A stretch of 64,000 nt of DNA from Pseudomonas gregormendelii (GCF_017114825.1 NZ_JADEVO010000022.1:30566-94565); one strand, 5' to 3'. Counted from the stretch's first letter, positions 15,835-29,330 are shown. Program-made: numbers and translations. Notes: a model not told the origin generated them from the sequence alone.

Positions 15835-17021
15835 GTCGCCCACAGCAGATTACCGTGCTGGGGGCTACGGGCTCGATTGGCCTGAGCACCCTTGACGTCA
15901 TTGCCCGGCACCCGGATCGCTTCCAGGTGTTTGCCCTCAGCGGGTTCACTCGTCTGAGCGAGCTGCTGGCCTTGTGTGTGCGCCATGCGCCACGGTTTGC
16001 CGTGGTGCCTGAAGTCAACGCCGGTCGACGCCTGCAGGAAGAGTTGCGCGCGGCCGGCCTGTCGACGCAGGTATTGGTGGGCGAAGAGGGCTTGTGCCAG
16101 GTCGCAGCCGATCCGCAAGTGGATGCGGTGATGGCGGCCATCGTCGGAGCGGCAGGCTTGCGCCCGACCCTGGCGGCGGTCGAGGCCGGCAAAAAGATCC
16201 TGCTGGCCAACAAGGAAGCGCTGGTAATGTCCGGCGCCTTGTTCATGCAGGCGGTGCGCAAGAGCGGCTCGGTACTGTTGCCAATCGACAGTGAGCACAA
16301 TGCGATCTTCCAGTGCATGCCGCGGGATTTCGCCCAGGGCCTGGGTTCGGTCGGGGTTCGTCGTATTTTGCTCACGGCCTCCGGTGGTCCGTTCCGCCAG
16401 ACGCCGCTGGCTGAGCTTCAACACGTGACGCCAGAGCAGGCCTGCGCTCATCCTAACTGGTCCATGGGGCGCAAGATTTCGGTCGATTCGGCCAGCATGA
16501 TGAACAAGGGGCTTGAGCTGATCGAAGCCTGCTGGCTGTTCGACGCCAAGCCGTCCCAGGTCGAGGTGGTGATCCACTCGCAAAGTGTCATACATTCCCT
16601 GGTCGATTACATAGACGGTTCGGTGTTGGCGCAGTTGGGCAATCCCGATATGCGTACGCCGATCGCCAACGCCCTGGCCTGGCCGGAGCGCATTGACTCG
16701 GGTGTGGCGCCGCTGGACCTGTTCGCGATCGCTCGCCTGGACTTCCAGGCGCCTGATGAGGAGCGTTTCCCCTGCCTGCGCCTGGCGCGTCAGGCGGCCG
16801 AGGCCGGCAACAGTGCACCGGCCATGCTCAATGCAGCAAATGAGGTGGCGGTAGCCGCGTTTCTCGACGGAAGGATTCGTTATCTGGAAATCGCGAGTAT
16901 TATCGAACAAGTGTTGAATCTTGAGCCGGTGGTTGCGGTGGAGGATCTCGATGCCGTATTTACGGCAGACGCCAAGGCTCGTGAACTGGCCGGGCAATGG
17001 CTGAGTCGCCACGGGCGCTGA
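15831..17021 (+). CDS. dxr: 1-deoxy-D-xylulose 5-phosphate reductoisomerase
   Basis: 396 residues from a GTG start (15831) that overlaps the cdsA stop; an ATG at 15816 in the same frame would add five residues but the family begins MSRPQQ. It converts DXP to MEP, the first committed step of the non-mevalonate isoprenoid pathway. NADPH-binding GATGSIG is at 11-17, and the metal/substrate site includes PIDSEHNAIFQC and GRKISVDSASMMNKGLE. The later pathway genes ispD and ispF are at 36355 and 40104. Confidence 0.96.
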   Translation: MSRPQQITVLGATGSIGLSTLDVIARHPDRFQVFALSGFTRLSELLALCVRHAPRFAVVPEVNAGRRLQEELRAAGLSTQVLVGEEGLCQVAADPQVDAVMAAIVGAAGLRPTLAAVEAGKKILLANKEALVMSGALFMQAVRKSGSVLLPIDSEHNAIFQCMPRDFAQGLGSVGVRRILLTASGGPFRQTPLAELQHVTPEQACAHPNWSMGRKISVDSASMMNKGLELIEACWLFDAKPSQVEVVIHSQSVIHSLVDYIDGSVLAQLGNPDMRTPIANALAWPERIDSGVAPLDLFAIARLDFQAPDEERFPCLRLARQAAEAGNSAPAMLNAANEVAVAAFLDGRIRYLEIASIIEQVLNLEPVVAVEDLDAVFTADAKARELAGQWLSRHGR

Positions 17022-17077
17022 CACGTGTTGCAATGCGCAAGCCCATGCAGCACTGGATAGGATTGCGGAGAGAATAG

Positions 17078-18430
17078 ATGAGCGCGCTTTACATGATTGT
17101 CGGCACCCTGATTGCGTTGGGCGTGCTGGTCACCTTCCACGAGTTCGGCCATTTCTGGGTCGCGCGTCGCTGTGGGGTTAAAGTGCTGCGTTTCTCCGTA
17201 GGCTTCGGCATGCCGTTGCTGCGTTGGCACGACAAGCAGGGTACCGAGTTCGTGGTCGCCGCCATTCCGTTGGGCGGCTACGTGAAGATGCTGGACGAGC
17301 GCGAAGGCGAAGTGCCGGTCGATCAGCTAGATCAGTCTTTCAATCGCAAGTCCGTACGCCAGCGTATCGCCATCGTGTCCGCGGGCCCGATCGCCAACTT
17401 CCTGCTGGCGATGTTTTTCTTCTGGGTGCTCGCCATGCTGGGCAGCGACCAGGTGCGCCCGGTCATCGGTGGTGTCGAACCCGCCAGCATCGCGGCCAAG
17501 GCCGGGCTGACGGCGGGCCAGGAAATTGTTGCAATAGATGGCGAGCCGACATCCGGCTGGGCCGCGGTTAACCTGCAGCTGGTTCGCAGGTTGGGCGAAA
17601 GCGGAGCGTTGCAGCTGGTTGTACGGGATCCGGGTTCCACCAGCGATACCCCGCGCGAGCTGGTGCTGGATAAGTGGCTCAAAGGCGCAGATGAGCCCGA
17701 TCCGATTCGTTCGCTGGGCATTCGACCGTGGCGCCCGGCTCTGCCGCCGGTGTTGGCCGAACTCGACCCGAAGGGCCCGGCACAGGCTGCCGGCCTGAAG
17801 ACGGGTGACCGTTTGCTGGCCCTCGATGGCAAGGCCCTCGACGACTGGCAACAAGTGGTGGATACGGTTCGCCTGCGCCCTGACAGCAAGATCGTGTTGC
17901 GGGTCGAGCGTGATGGGGCTCCAATCGACGTTCCAGTGACCCTGGCAGCTCGCGGCGAGAGCAAGGCGCCCAGCGGATACCTGGGGGCCGGGGTAAAAGC
18001 AGTCGATTGGCCACCAGAGATGATTCGCGAGATCAGTTACGGTCCGGTCGCGGCAATCGGGGAAGGGGCTCGACGTACCTGGACCATGAGCATTCTGACC
18101 CTCGATTCGCTCAAGAAAATGTTGTTCGGCGAGCTCTCGGTAAAAAACTTGAGTGGACCGATAACCATTGCTAAAGTGGCGGGCGCTTCTGCCCAGTCGG
18201 GTGTCGCTGATTTCCTGAATTTCCTTGCTTATCTGAGTATTAGCCTGGGCGTTCTGAATTTGTTGCCCATTCCAGTACTGGATGGGGGGCATTTGTTGTT
18301 TTATCTGATCGAGTGGGTGCGTGGTCGCCCCTTGTCGGATCGGGTGCAGGGTTGGGGGATACAGATCGGTATCAGTTTGGTGGTCGGGGTGATGTTACTT
18401 GCCCTGGTCAATGATTTGGGCCGTCTGTAA
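17078..18430 (+). CDS. rseP: RIP site-2 zinc metalloprotease RseP
   Basis: 450 residues. The first membrane segment carries HEFGH (His21, Glu22, His25), the zinc-binding and catalytic motif; a second ligand motif LPIPVLDGGHLLFY sits near residue 395 in the C-terminal membrane region. Two PDZ domains lie between (about 110-290). In Pseudomonas this protease (MucP) cleaves the anti-sigma factor MucA after AlgW, releasing AlgU for envelope stress and alginate genes. GGAGAG precedes the start. It is followed 74 bases later by bamA, whose folding defects it senses indirectly. Confidence 0.96.
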   Translation: MSALYMIVGTLIALGVLVTFHEFGHFWVARRCGVKVLRFSVGFGMPLLRWHDKQGTEFVVAAIPLGGYVKMLDEREGEVPVDQLDQSFNRKSVRQRIAIVSAGPIANFLLAMFFFWVLAMLGSDQVRPVIGGVEPASIAAKAGLTAGQEIVAIDGEPTSGWAAVNLQLVRRLGESGALQLVVRDPGSTSDTPRELVLDKWLKGADEPDPIRSLGIRPWRPALPPVLAELDPKGPAQAAGLKTGDRLLALDGKALDDWQQVVDTVRLRPDSKIVLRVERDGAPIDVPVTLAARGESKAPSGYLGAGVKAVDWPPEMIREISYGPVAAIGEGARRTWTMSILTLDSLKKMLFGELSVKNLSGPITIAKVAGASAQSGVADFLNFLAYLSISLGVLNLLPIPVLDGGHLLFYLIEWVRGRPLSDRVQGWGIQIGISLVVGVMLLALVNDLGRL

Positions 18431-18504
18431 CACTTCGCTGAATTGCGAATCTGCCGCATTTTGCGGCAGTTTGTTTATTGCCAGTTGGAATAAGAAAGGA
18501 CTTC

Positions 18505-20880
18505 ATGAAACGTCTGCTGCTAACTGCGGTTCTCACCGTATTGATGATCGCCGAAGTTCACGCCGAGTCCTTCACTATCTCTGATATTCGCGTCAATGGC
18601 CTCCAGCGGGTCTCCGCGGGTAGTGTCTTTGGTGCCTTGCCGTTGAACGTCGGCGAGCAGGCTGACGATCGTCGCCTGGTGGAATCCACTCGTGCGTTGT
18701 TCAAAACCGGTTTCTTTCAAGATATCCAGCTGGGCCGCGATGGCAACGTCCTGGTCATCACGGTAGTCGAGCGTCCGTCGGTCGCCAGTATCGAAATCGA
18801 AGGTAACAAGGCGATTTCCACTGAAGACCTGATGAAGGGCCTTAAACAGTCCGGTCTGGCCGAAGGTGAAATCTTCCAGCGCGCCACCCTTGAGGGTGTT
18901 CGTAACGAACTGCAGCGCCAGTACGTCGCTCAGGGTCGCTACTCCGCAACCGTCGACACCGAAGTGGTGTCGCAGCCGCGCAACCGCGTCGCGCTGAAGG
19001 TCAATATCAACGAGGGCACGGTTGCTGCTATCCAGCACATCAACGTGGTGGGTAACACCGTCTTCCCTGACGAAGACCTGATCGACCTGTTCGAACTCAA
19101 GACCACCAACTGGTTGTCGTTCTTCAAGAACGATGACAAGTACGCCCGTGAAAAGCTGTCCGGTGACCTGGAGCGTCTGCGTTCCTACTACCTGGACCGT
19201 GGCTACATCAACATGGACATCGCTTCGACCCAGGTGTCGATCACCCCGGACAAGAAGCACGTCTACATCACCGTCAACGTCAACGAAGGCGAGAAATACA
19301 CCGTTCGTGACGTCAAGCTGAGCGGCGATCTGAAAGTCCCTGAAGACCAGGTCAAATCCCTGCTGCTGGTGCAGAAAGGCCAGGTGTTCTCGCGCAAGCT
19401 GATGACCACTACGTCGGAACTGATCACTCGCCGCCTGGGTAACGAAGGCTACACATTCGCCAACGTCAACGGTGTGCCTCAGCCGCACGATGACGACCAC
19501 ACGGTCGACATCACCTTCGCCGTGGACCCGGGCAAGCGCGCCTACGTCAACCGCATCAACTTCCGTGGCAACACCAAGTCCGAAGACGAAGTGCTGCGTC
19601 GTGAAATGCGCCAGATGGAAGGTGGCTGGGCTTCGACCTACCTGATCGACCAGTCCAAGACCCGTCTTGAACGCCTGGGCTTCTTCAAGGAAGTCAACGT
19701 TGAAACGCCAGCAGTACCGGGCGTCGACGATCAGGTGGACGTGAACTACAGCGTGGAAGAGCAGGCCTCCGGTTCCATCACCGCCAGTGTCGGTTTCGCC
19801 CAGAGTGCCGGTTTGATCCTCGGCGGCTCGATCACCCAGAACAACTTCCTGGGTACCGGTAACAAGGTCAGCATCGGTCTGACCCGCAGTGAATACCAGA
19901 GCCGCTATAACTTCGGTTATGTCGACCCGTACTGGACTGCTGATGGCGTGAGCCTGGGTTACAACGCTTTCTACCGCACCACCGACTATGACGATCTCGA
20001 AACTGATATCGCCAGCTATGCGGTAGACAGCTTGGGTGCCGGCGTGAGCGTGGGTTACCCGATTAGCGAGACGTCTCGCCTGACCTTCGGCCTGACCGCA
20101 CAGCAGGACACGATCAAGACCGGTGTCTACACCGTTGATGAAATTTTCGACTTCGTGAACAAGGAAGGCGACAAGTACCTGAACTTCAAGGCGTCGGCCG
20201 GCTGGTCCGAGTCGACCCTGAACAAGGGCGTGCTGGCTACCCGTGGTCGTTCCCAGAGCCTGACCCTGGAAACCACTACGCCGGGCAGCGACCTGTCGTT
20301 CTTCAAGCTCGACTACCGTGGCCAGTTGTTCCAGCCGCTGAGCGAGAACTACACCATGCGCCTGCACACTGAATTGGGTTATGGCGACGGTTACGGTTCG
20401 ACCGATGGCTTGCCATTCTATGAAAACTACTATGCTGGTGGTTTCAACTCGGTTCGTGGCTTCAAGGACAGCACCCTGGGTCCTCGCAGTACGCCAAGTC
20501 GTGGCACCAACCCGGGTACCGCAGAAGATCCGGACCAGGATCCACTGCCGTTCGGTGGTAACGTCCTGATCCAGGGCGGCGTGGAACTGCTGTTCCCACT
20601 GCCGTTCGTCAAGGATCAACGCTCCCTGCGGACTTCGGTCTTCTGGGACGTGGGTAACGTGTTCGACTCGCAGTGCAAGGACACTACCAATGCTGACGGC
20701 TCGGAGTCCCGTACCAAGTGCAACGACATCAGCCTGAGCAACATGGCCAGTTCCGTCGGTGTCGGTGTGACCTGGGTCACCGCACTGGGTCCGTTGAGCT
20801 TCGCTTTGGCCATGCCAGTGAAGAAACCGGATGATGCTGAGACTCAAGTGTTCCAATTCTCCCTCGGCCAGACGTTCTAA
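18505..20880 (+). CDS. bamA: Outer membrane protein assembly factor BamA
   Basis: 791 residues from the ATG at 18505, which follows AAGAAAGGA; an in-frame ATG at 18478 would spoil the signal peptide. The signal peptide is MKRLLLTAVLTVLMIAEVHA, then five POTRA domains to about residue 420, then a 16-strand beta-barrel with the conserved SVRGF motif in the sixth loop and a terminal aromatic (QTF ending). BamA inserts beta-barrel proteins into the outer membrane. Neighbours rseP upstream and skp downstream serve the same outer-membrane protein pathway. Confidence 0.97.
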   Translation: MKRLLLTAVLTVLMIAEVHAESFTISDIRVNGLQRVSAGSVFGALPLNVGEQADDRRLVESTRALFKTGFFQDIQLGRDGNVLVITVVERPSVASIEIEGNKAISTEDLMKGLKQSGLAEGEIFQRATLEGVRNELQRQYVAQGRYSATVDTEVVSQPRNRVALKVNINEGTVAAIQHINVVGNTVFPDEDLIDLFELKTTNWLSFFKNDDKYAREKLSGDLERLRSYYLDRGYINMDIASTQVSITPDKKHVYITVNVNEGEKYTVRDVKLSGDLKVPEDQVKSLLLVQKGQVFSRKLMTTTSELITRRLGNEGYTFANVNGVPQPHDDDHTVDITFAVDPGKRAYVNRINFRGNTKSEDEVLRREMRQMEGGWASTYLIDQSKTRLERLGFFKEVNVETPAVPGVDDQVDVNYSVEEQASGSITASVGFAQSAGLILGGSITQNNFLGTGNKVSIGLTRSEYQSRYNFGYVDPYWTADGVSLGYNAFYRTTDYDDLETDIASYAVDSLGAGVSVGYPISETSRLTFGLTAQQDTIKTGVYTVDEIFDFVNKEGDKYLNFKASAGWSESTLNKGVLATRGRSQSLTLETTTPGSDLSFFKLDYRGQLFQPLSENYTMRLHTELGYGDGYGSTDGLPFYENYYAGGFNSVRGFKDSTLGPRSTPSRGTNPGTAEDPDQDPLPFGGNVLIQGGVELLFPLPFVKDQRSLRTSVFWDVGNVFDSQCKDTTNADGSESRTKCNDISLSNMASSVGVGVTWVTALGPLSFALAMPVKKPDDAETQVFQFSLGQTF

Positions 20881-20925
20881 GCGTCTGACCCAAGATAACG
20901 ACAATGGATTTTGTAGGAGTGCATC

Positions 20926-21429
20926 GTGCGTAAGTTGACTCAATTGGTTCTCCTGGCAACCGTACTGGTGGCAGGTCCGGCTTTTGCCGACATGAAAATC
21001 GCGGTCTTGAACTATCAGATGGCCTTGCTCGAATCCGACGCGGCCAAGAAGTACGCCGTGGATGCCGAGAAGAAGTTCGGTCCTCAGCTGTCCAAGCTCA
21101 AGACCCTGGAAAGCAGTGCCAAGGGCATTCAGGACCGCCTGATGGCCGGTGGCGACAAGATGCAGCAAGGCGAGCGTGAGCGCCTGGAGCTTGAGTTCAA
21201 GCAAAAGGCCCGTGATTTCCAGTTCCAGTCCAAGGAGCTGAACGAAGCCAAAGCCGTTGCTGACCGTGAAATGCTGAAGCAGCTCAAGCCAAAACTGGAC
21301 AGCGCTGTGGAAGAAGTCATCAAGAAAGGTGCTTTTGACCTGGTCTTCGAGCGTGGCGCAGTGATCGATGTCAAACCTCAGTACGACATCACTCGCCAGG
21401 TTATCGAGCGCATGAATCAGCTGAAGTAA
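20926..21429 (+). CDS. skp: Periplasmic chaperone Skp/OmpH
   Basis: 167 residues from a GTG start with AGGAG seven bases upstream. Signal peptide ending PAFA before DMKIAVLNYQ. The rest is the long charged coiled-coil arm of Skp, which forms a trimeric jellyfish-like chaperone that carries unfolded outer-membrane proteins across the periplasm to BamA. It lies 45 bases after bamA and 3 bases before lpxD. Confidence 0.95.
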   Translation: MRKLTQLVLLATVLVAGPAFADMKIAVLNYQMALLESDAAKKYAVDAEKKFGPQLSKLKTLESSAKGIQDRLMAGGDKMQQGERERLELEFKQKARDFQFQSKELNEAKAVADREMLKQLKPKLDSAVEEVIKKGAFDLVFERGAVIDVKPQYDITRQVIERMNQLK

Positions 21430-21432
21430 TCC

Positions 21433-22488
21433 ATGACAGCGACTATGAAGCTCGGCCAATTGGCCGAGTTCCTCGGCGCCACCCTGCGTGGCGACCCGGA
21501 GAAAGAAATTACTGGGCTAGCCACTTTGCAAGAGGCTGGCCCAGCTCAGTTGAGCTTTCTGGCAAACCCTCAGTATCGCAAGTACCTGGCTGATTGCCGG
21601 GCTGCAGCGTTGTTGCTCAAAGCCGCAGACGCGGACGGGTTTGCCGGTAACGTACTGGTGGTGCCGGATCCGTACCTGGCCTACGCGCGGATTTCCCATC
21701 TGTTCGATCCCAAGCCGAAGGCGCCTGCCGGCATTCATCCGACCGCCGTCATCGCTGCCGATGCTGTGGTTGACCCGGCAGCGAGCATCGGTGCATTCGC
21801 GGTGATCGAAAGTGCGGCGCGTATTGCCGCCGGCGTAACAGTTGGCGCACATTGCTTCATCGGCGCGCGCAGCGAAATCGGCGAAGGTGGCTGGTTGGCA
21901 CCGCGAGTGACGCTGTACCACGACGTTCGCATTGGCAAACGGGTCGTGATTCAGTCGGGCGCAGTGCTGGGCGGCGAAGGTTTTGGTTTCGCCAACGAGA
22001 AAGGCGTTTGGCAGAAGATCGCCCAGATCGGCGGTGTGCTGGTCGGTGATGACGTCGAGATCGGGGTCAATACCGCGATCGACCGTGGTGCGCTCGCCGA
22101 TACAGTACTTGGCAATGGCGTGAAGCTCGACAACCAGATTCAGATCGCCCACAACGTCCAGATTGGCGATCACACCGCCATGGCGGCGTGCGTGGGGATC
22201 TCCGGCAGCACCAAGATCGGCAAGCACTGCATGCTCGCCGGTGGCGTGGGGCTGGTGGGTCATATCGAAATTTGCGACAACGTTTTCATCACCGGGATGA
22301 CCATGGTGACCCATTCGATTACCGAAAAGGGTGCCTATTCTTCCGGTACGGCGATGCAGCCGGCAGCCGAGTGGCGCAAAAGCGCGGCACGCATCCGTCA
22401 GCTCGATGACATCGCGCGGCGTTTGCGTCAGCTGGAAAAGCGTGCAGGGGAAGTGACCCCTGACGGTAATGCTTCATCAGATGGCTGA
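21433..22488 (+). CDS. lpxD: UDP-3-O-(3-hydroxyacyl)glucosamine N-acyltransferase
   Basis: 351 residues. An N-terminal uridine-binding domain (to about 100) precedes a left-handed beta-helix of hexapeptide repeats (about 100-310) with the catalytic histidine region IQIAHNVQIGDHTAMAA, and a C-terminal helix. It adds the second acyl chain in lipid A synthesis from acyl-ACP. It starts 3 bases after skp, and fabZ follows after 109 bases. Confidence 0.96.
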   Translation: MTATMKLGQLAEFLGATLRGDPEKEITGLATLQEAGPAQLSFLANPQYRKYLADCRAAALLLKAADADGFAGNVLVVPDPYLAYARISHLFDPKPKAPAGIHPTAVIAADAVVDPAASIGAFAVIESAARIAAGVTVGAHCFIGARSEIGEGGWLAPRVTLYHDVRIGKRVVIQSGAVLGGEGFGFANEKGVWQKIAQIGGVLVGDDVEIGVNTAIDRGALADTVLGNGVKLDNQIQIAHNVQIGDHTAMAACVGISGSTKIGKHCMLAGGVGLVGHIEICDNVFITGMTMVTHSITEKGAYSSGTAMQPAAEWRKSAARIRQLDDIARRLRQLEKRAGEVTPDGNASSDG

Positions 22489-22597
22489 TACCATTTCCAT
22501 ATCAAGTGTGCACAGCCGCTAGACTGCCTCCTTGATTTGCTAGAGGGGTGCGCTTTTAGTCGCGCGCTCCCAATCTTTACATAGGCTTCCCCCCGAA

Positions 22598-23038
22598 ATG
22601 ATGGACATCAACGAGATTCGCGAATACCTGCCTCACCGTTACCCGTTCCTGCTGGTGGACCGGGTCGTGGATCTGGATGTGGAAGGCAAGCGCATTCGCG
22701 CCTACAAGAATGTCAGCATCAACGAACCGTTCTTCAACGGTCACTTCCCGGCGCACCCAATCATGCCGGGCGTACTGATCATTGAAGCAATGGCTCAGGC
22801 TGCCGGGATCCTTGGTTTCAAAATGCTCGACGTGAAACCAGCCGACGGCACCCTCTACTACTTCGTCGGTTCGGACAAACTGCGCTTCCGCCAGCCAGTG
22901 CTGCCGGGCGATCAGTTGATCCTTGAAGCCAAGTTCCTGAGCTGCAAGCGTCAGATCTGGAAGTTCGAGTGCCAGGCTTCGGTGGACGGCAAGCCAGTGT
23001 GCTCCGCTGAAATCATCTGCGCGGAACGCAAACTATGA
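22598..23038 (+). CDS. fabZ: 3-hydroxyacyl-[acyl-carrier-protein] dehydratase FabZ
   Basis: 146 residues of the hot-dog fold. Catalytic His49 (NGHFPAHPIMPG) and Glu63 (IIEAMAQAAG) are present. It dehydrates 3-hydroxyacyl-ACP in fatty acid synthesis and competes with LpxA/LpxD for hydroxyacyl-ACP, which explains its position in this cluster. Two adjacent ATG codons (22598 and 22601) can start it. The stop overlaps lpxA by 4 bases. Confidence 0.96.
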   Translation: MMDINEIREYLPHRYPFLLVDRVVDLDVEGKRIRAYKNVSINEPFFNGHFPAHPIMPGVLIIEAMAQAAGILGFKMLDVKPADGTLYYFVGSDKLRFRQPVLPGDQLILEAKFLSCKRQIWKFECQASVDGKPVCSAEIICAERKL

Positions 23039-23811
23039 GTTTGATTGACCCTCGCGCAATCATCGATCCGACGGCCGTACTGGCCGACGACGTCGAGGTC
23101 GGCCCTTGGTCGATCGTCGGCGCTGGTGTGGAAATCGGCGAGGGGACAGTGATCGGGCCGCATGTGATTCTCAAGGGCCCGACCCGCATTGGTAAACACA
23201 ATCGCATCTACCAGTTTTCCTCGGTAGGCGAGGACACGCCGGACCTGAAATACAAGGGCGAAGAAACTCGCCTGGTGATCGGCGACCACAACGTCATTCG
23301 CGAAGGCGTGACGATTCACCGTGGGACTGTTCAGGACCGTTCGGAAACGACCCTGGGTGATCACAACCTGATCATGGCCTATGCCCATATCGGCCACGAC
23401 AGTGTCATCGGCAACCACTGCATCCTGGTCAACAACACCGCGCTGGCGGGGCATGTGCATGTGGAGGACTGGGCGATCCTGTCCGGCTTCACCCTGGTGC
23501 ATCAGTATTGCCATATCGGCGCCCACAGCTTTTCCGGCATGGGCACCGCCATTGGCAAGGACGTCCCGGCGTACGTCACGGTGTTCGGCAACCCGGCCGA
23601 AGCCCGCAGCATGAACTTCGAAGGCATGCGCCGCCGCGGTTTCAGTGAAGAAGCCATTCATGCCCTGCGTCGCGCCTACAAGGTCGTGTACCGCCAGGGC
23701 CTGACGGTCGAGCAGGCACTGACCGAACTGGGCGAGGCCTCGGCGCAGTTCCCGGAAGTCGCAGTGTTCCGTGACTCGATCCAGTCTTCGACCCGCGGCA
23801 TAACCCGTTAA
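23035..23811 (+). CDS. lpxA: UDP-N-acetylglucosamine O-acyltransferase
   Basis: 258 residues. First enzyme of lipid A synthesis, a homotrimeric left-handed beta-helix protein. Hexapeptide repeats run from the N-terminus (IDPRAIIDPTAVLADDVEVG) to about 190, with the catalytic histidine region NLIMAYAHIGHDSVIGN near 125, and the C-terminal helical domain follows. It overlaps fabZ (ATGA) and is 2 bases from lpxB. Confidence 0.96.
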   Translation: MSLIDPRAIIDPTAVLADDVEVGPWSIVGAGVEIGEGTVIGPHVILKGPTRIGKHNRIYQFSSVGEDTPDLKYKGEETRLVIGDHNVIREGVTIHRGTVQDRSETTLGDHNLIMAYAHIGHDSVIGNHCILVNNTALAGHVHVEDWAILSGFTLVHQYCHIGAHSFSGMGTAIGKDVPAYVTVFGNPAEARSMNFEGMRRRGFSEEAIHALRRAYKVVYRQGLTVEQALTELGEASAQFPEVAVFRDSIQSSTRGITR

Positions 23812-23813
23812 TC

Positions 23814-24944
23814 ATGGCTAACTTGCGTATTGCGCTGGTAGCGGGTGAGGCTTCCGGTGACATTCTGGGCGCGGGTCTCATGCGCGCGCTCAAGGTTCAG
23901 CACCCGGCGGTAGAGTTCATTGGCGTCGGCGGGCCGTTGATGGAGGCCGAGGGTCTCGTTTCCTACTTCCCCATGGAACGCCTGTCGGTCATGGGCCTGG
24001 TGGAAGTGCTGGGCCGTCTGCGTGAGCTGCTGGCCCGGCGCAAGAAGCTGGTCGGCGATCTCATCGCCGAAAAACCGGATGTGTTCATCGGCATCGATGC
24101 CCCGGATTTCAACCTCAATATCGAACTCAAGCTGCGTCAGGCCGGGATCAAGACCGTGCACTACGTCAGCCCTTCGGTCTGGGCCTGGCGCCAGAAGCGC
24201 GTGCTAAAGATTCGCGAAGGCTGTGACCTGATGCTCACGCTGTTCCCGTTCGAAGCCAAATTCTATGAAGAGAAGGGCGTGCCGGTGCGTTTTGTCGGGC
24301 ACTCCCTGGCCGACGCGATTCCGCTTGAGGCCGATCGCGCCGCCGCGCGGGCCGAGCTCGGCTTGCCGGACGGCCCTCTGGTTGCGCTGATGCCGGGCAG
24401 TCGTGGCGGTGAAGTCGGGCGTCTTGGCGAGCTGTTCCTCGATACTGCCCAGCGCCTGCGCGCCATGCGTCCGGGTGTACGATTTGTCATGCCGTGCGCC
24501 AGCCCGCAGCGTCGGGCCCAGCTGGAAGCGATGCTGGCCGGGCGGGATCTGCCCCTGACGCTGCTCGATGGTCAATCCCATCTTGCACTGGCCGCCTGCA
24601 ACGCGGTGTTGATCGCGTCCGGAACGGCTACGCTCGAAGCGTTGTTGTACAAACGGCCCATGGTGGTGGCCTATCGCCTGGCACCGCTGACGTTCTGGAT
24701 TCTCAAGCGCATGGTCAAAAGCCCCTATGTGTCTTTGCCTAACCTGCTGGCCCAGCGCCTGCTGGTGCCGGAATTGCTTCAGGATGATGCGACGGTCGAA
24801 GCCCTGGCCCAGACCTTGTCCCCCCTGATCGAAGGCGGGGAAGAACAAACCCGCGGCTTCGACGAAATTCACCGGACCTTGCGTCTGGACGCCTCCAACC
24901 AGGCGGCAGATGCCGTGCTGAAACTGATTGGCCAAGTACAATGA
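23814..24944 (+). CDS. lpxB: Lipid-A-disaccharide synthase
   Basis: 376 residues, glycosyltransferase family 19. It joins UDP-diacylglucosamine and lipid X to form the lipid A disaccharide. N-terminal VAGEASGDILGAGLM, then YVSPSVWAWRQKRV and the C-terminal nucleotide-sugar motif SGTATLEALLYKRPMVVAY are typical. Its stop overlaps the rnhB start by 4 bases. Confidence 0.96.
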   Translation: MANLRIALVAGEASGDILGAGLMRALKVQHPAVEFIGVGGPLMEAEGLVSYFPMERLSVMGLVEVLGRLRELLARRKKLVGDLIAEKPDVFIGIDAPDFNLNIELKLRQAGIKTVHYVSPSVWAWRQKRVLKIREGCDLMLTLFPFEAKFYEEKGVPVRFVGHSLADAIPLEADRAAARAELGLPDGPLVALMPGSRGGEVGRLGELFLDTAQRLRAMRPGVRFVMPCASPQRRAQLEAMLAGRDLPLTLLDGQSHLALAACNAVLIASGTATLEALLYKRPMVVAYRLAPLTFWILKRMVKSPYVSLPNLLAQRLLVPELLQDDATVEALAQTLSPLIEGGEEQTRGFDEIHRTLRLDASNQAADAVLKLIGQVQ

Positions 24945-25582
24945 GCAAGACAAGCATGCAGATGGGACTGGATTTCACCTTGGTCGCAGAAGTCGAAGAA
25001 CTGGTTGCCGGCGTCGATGAAGTCGGTCGCGGTCCGCTCTGCGGGGCCGTGGTGACGGCTGCGGTAATCCTCGATCCGAACCGTCCGATCCTCGGCCTTA
25101 ACGACTCGAAGAAGCTCACCGAGGCCCGTCGCGAAAAACTCTACGATGAAATCTGCGAAAAGGCTCTGAGCTGGTGCATCGCCCGGGCCGAAGTCGAGGA
25201 AATCGACGAGCTGAACATTCTTCACGCCACCATGCTGGCAATGCAGCGCGCCATCGAGGGCCTGCACATCCAGCCCAAGCTGGCGATGATCGATGGCAAT
25301 CGCTGCCCGAAATTGTCCATGCGCGCCGAAGCCGTGGTGCAGGGCGACGGCAAGGTGCCGGCCATTGCGGCTGCCTCGATTCTGGCCAAGGTCAGCCGTG
25401 ACCGTGAAATGGCTGCTTTCGAATTGATCTACCCGGGCTACGGCATCGGCGGCCACAAAGGCTACCCGACTCCCGTTCATCTGGAAGCCCTGGCCCGCCT
25501 GGGACCGACGCCGATTCACCGGCGCTCGTTTGCCCCGGTACGCTTGGCGTATGAGGCTCGGGAGAGCCTGATCGAGAGTTAG
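24941..25582 (+). CDS. rnhB: Ribonuclease HII
   Basis: 213 residues. It excises ribonucleotides embedded in DNA and degrades RNA in hybrids. The catalytic acids are visible: Asp26 and Glu27 in GVDEVGRGPLCG, and the aspartate of MIDGNRCPKL; LNDSKKL is also conserved. The ATG at 24941 overlaps lpxB; a second ATG at 24956 gives the shorter N-terminus seen in some Pseudomonas and cannot be excluded. A hairpin follows before dnaE. Confidence 0.94.
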   Translation: MSKTSMQMGLDFTLVAEVEELVAGVDEVGRGPLCGAVVTAAVILDPNRPILGLNDSKKLTEARREKLYDEICEKALSWCIARAEVEEIDELNILHATMLAMQRAIEGLHIQPKLAMIDGNRCPKLSMRAEAVVQGDGKVPAIAAASILAKVSRDREMAAFELIYPGYGIGGHKGYPTPVHLEALARLGPTPIHRRSFAPVRLAYEARESLIES

Positions 25583-25603
25583 TCGCAAGGCTGATGTTTT
25601 CGC

Positions 25604-25629
25604 CAAGGCCCGGTACAATCCGGGCCTTG
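25604..25629 (+). terminator. Hairpin between rnhB and dnaE
   Basis: CAAGGCCCGG (25604-25613) pairs with CCGGGCCTTG (25620-25629) around a 6-base loop, followed by TTGTTTT. It is likely an intrinsic terminator with an imperfect T-run. The loop reads TACAAT, which resembles a -10 element, but no matching -35 was found. Confidence 0.6.
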
Positions 25630-25658
25630 TTGTTTTCGAGCTCACAGACAGGATCACT

Positions 25659-29180
<3,522 letters not shown>

Positions 29181-29330
29181 CGGCCAGGTGCCGCTCTTGC
29201 AGAAGAGAGCAGCCCTGATCTCGACCCAATTTTTAATCTCGACCTGAACGCGCCTGTCCCTTATGGTAGGGCGCGAATAGACAACCGGCCGGCCCAAGCT
29301 CACTTGGACGTCGACCCAAGACGGACGCCT

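Noticed and set aside
18520..21459. A 979-codon open frame on the minus strand opposite bamA and skp
   Set aside because: It mirrors the codon structure of the real genes in a GC-rich genome, its protein has no domain or signal, and bamA and skp on the other strand are certain.
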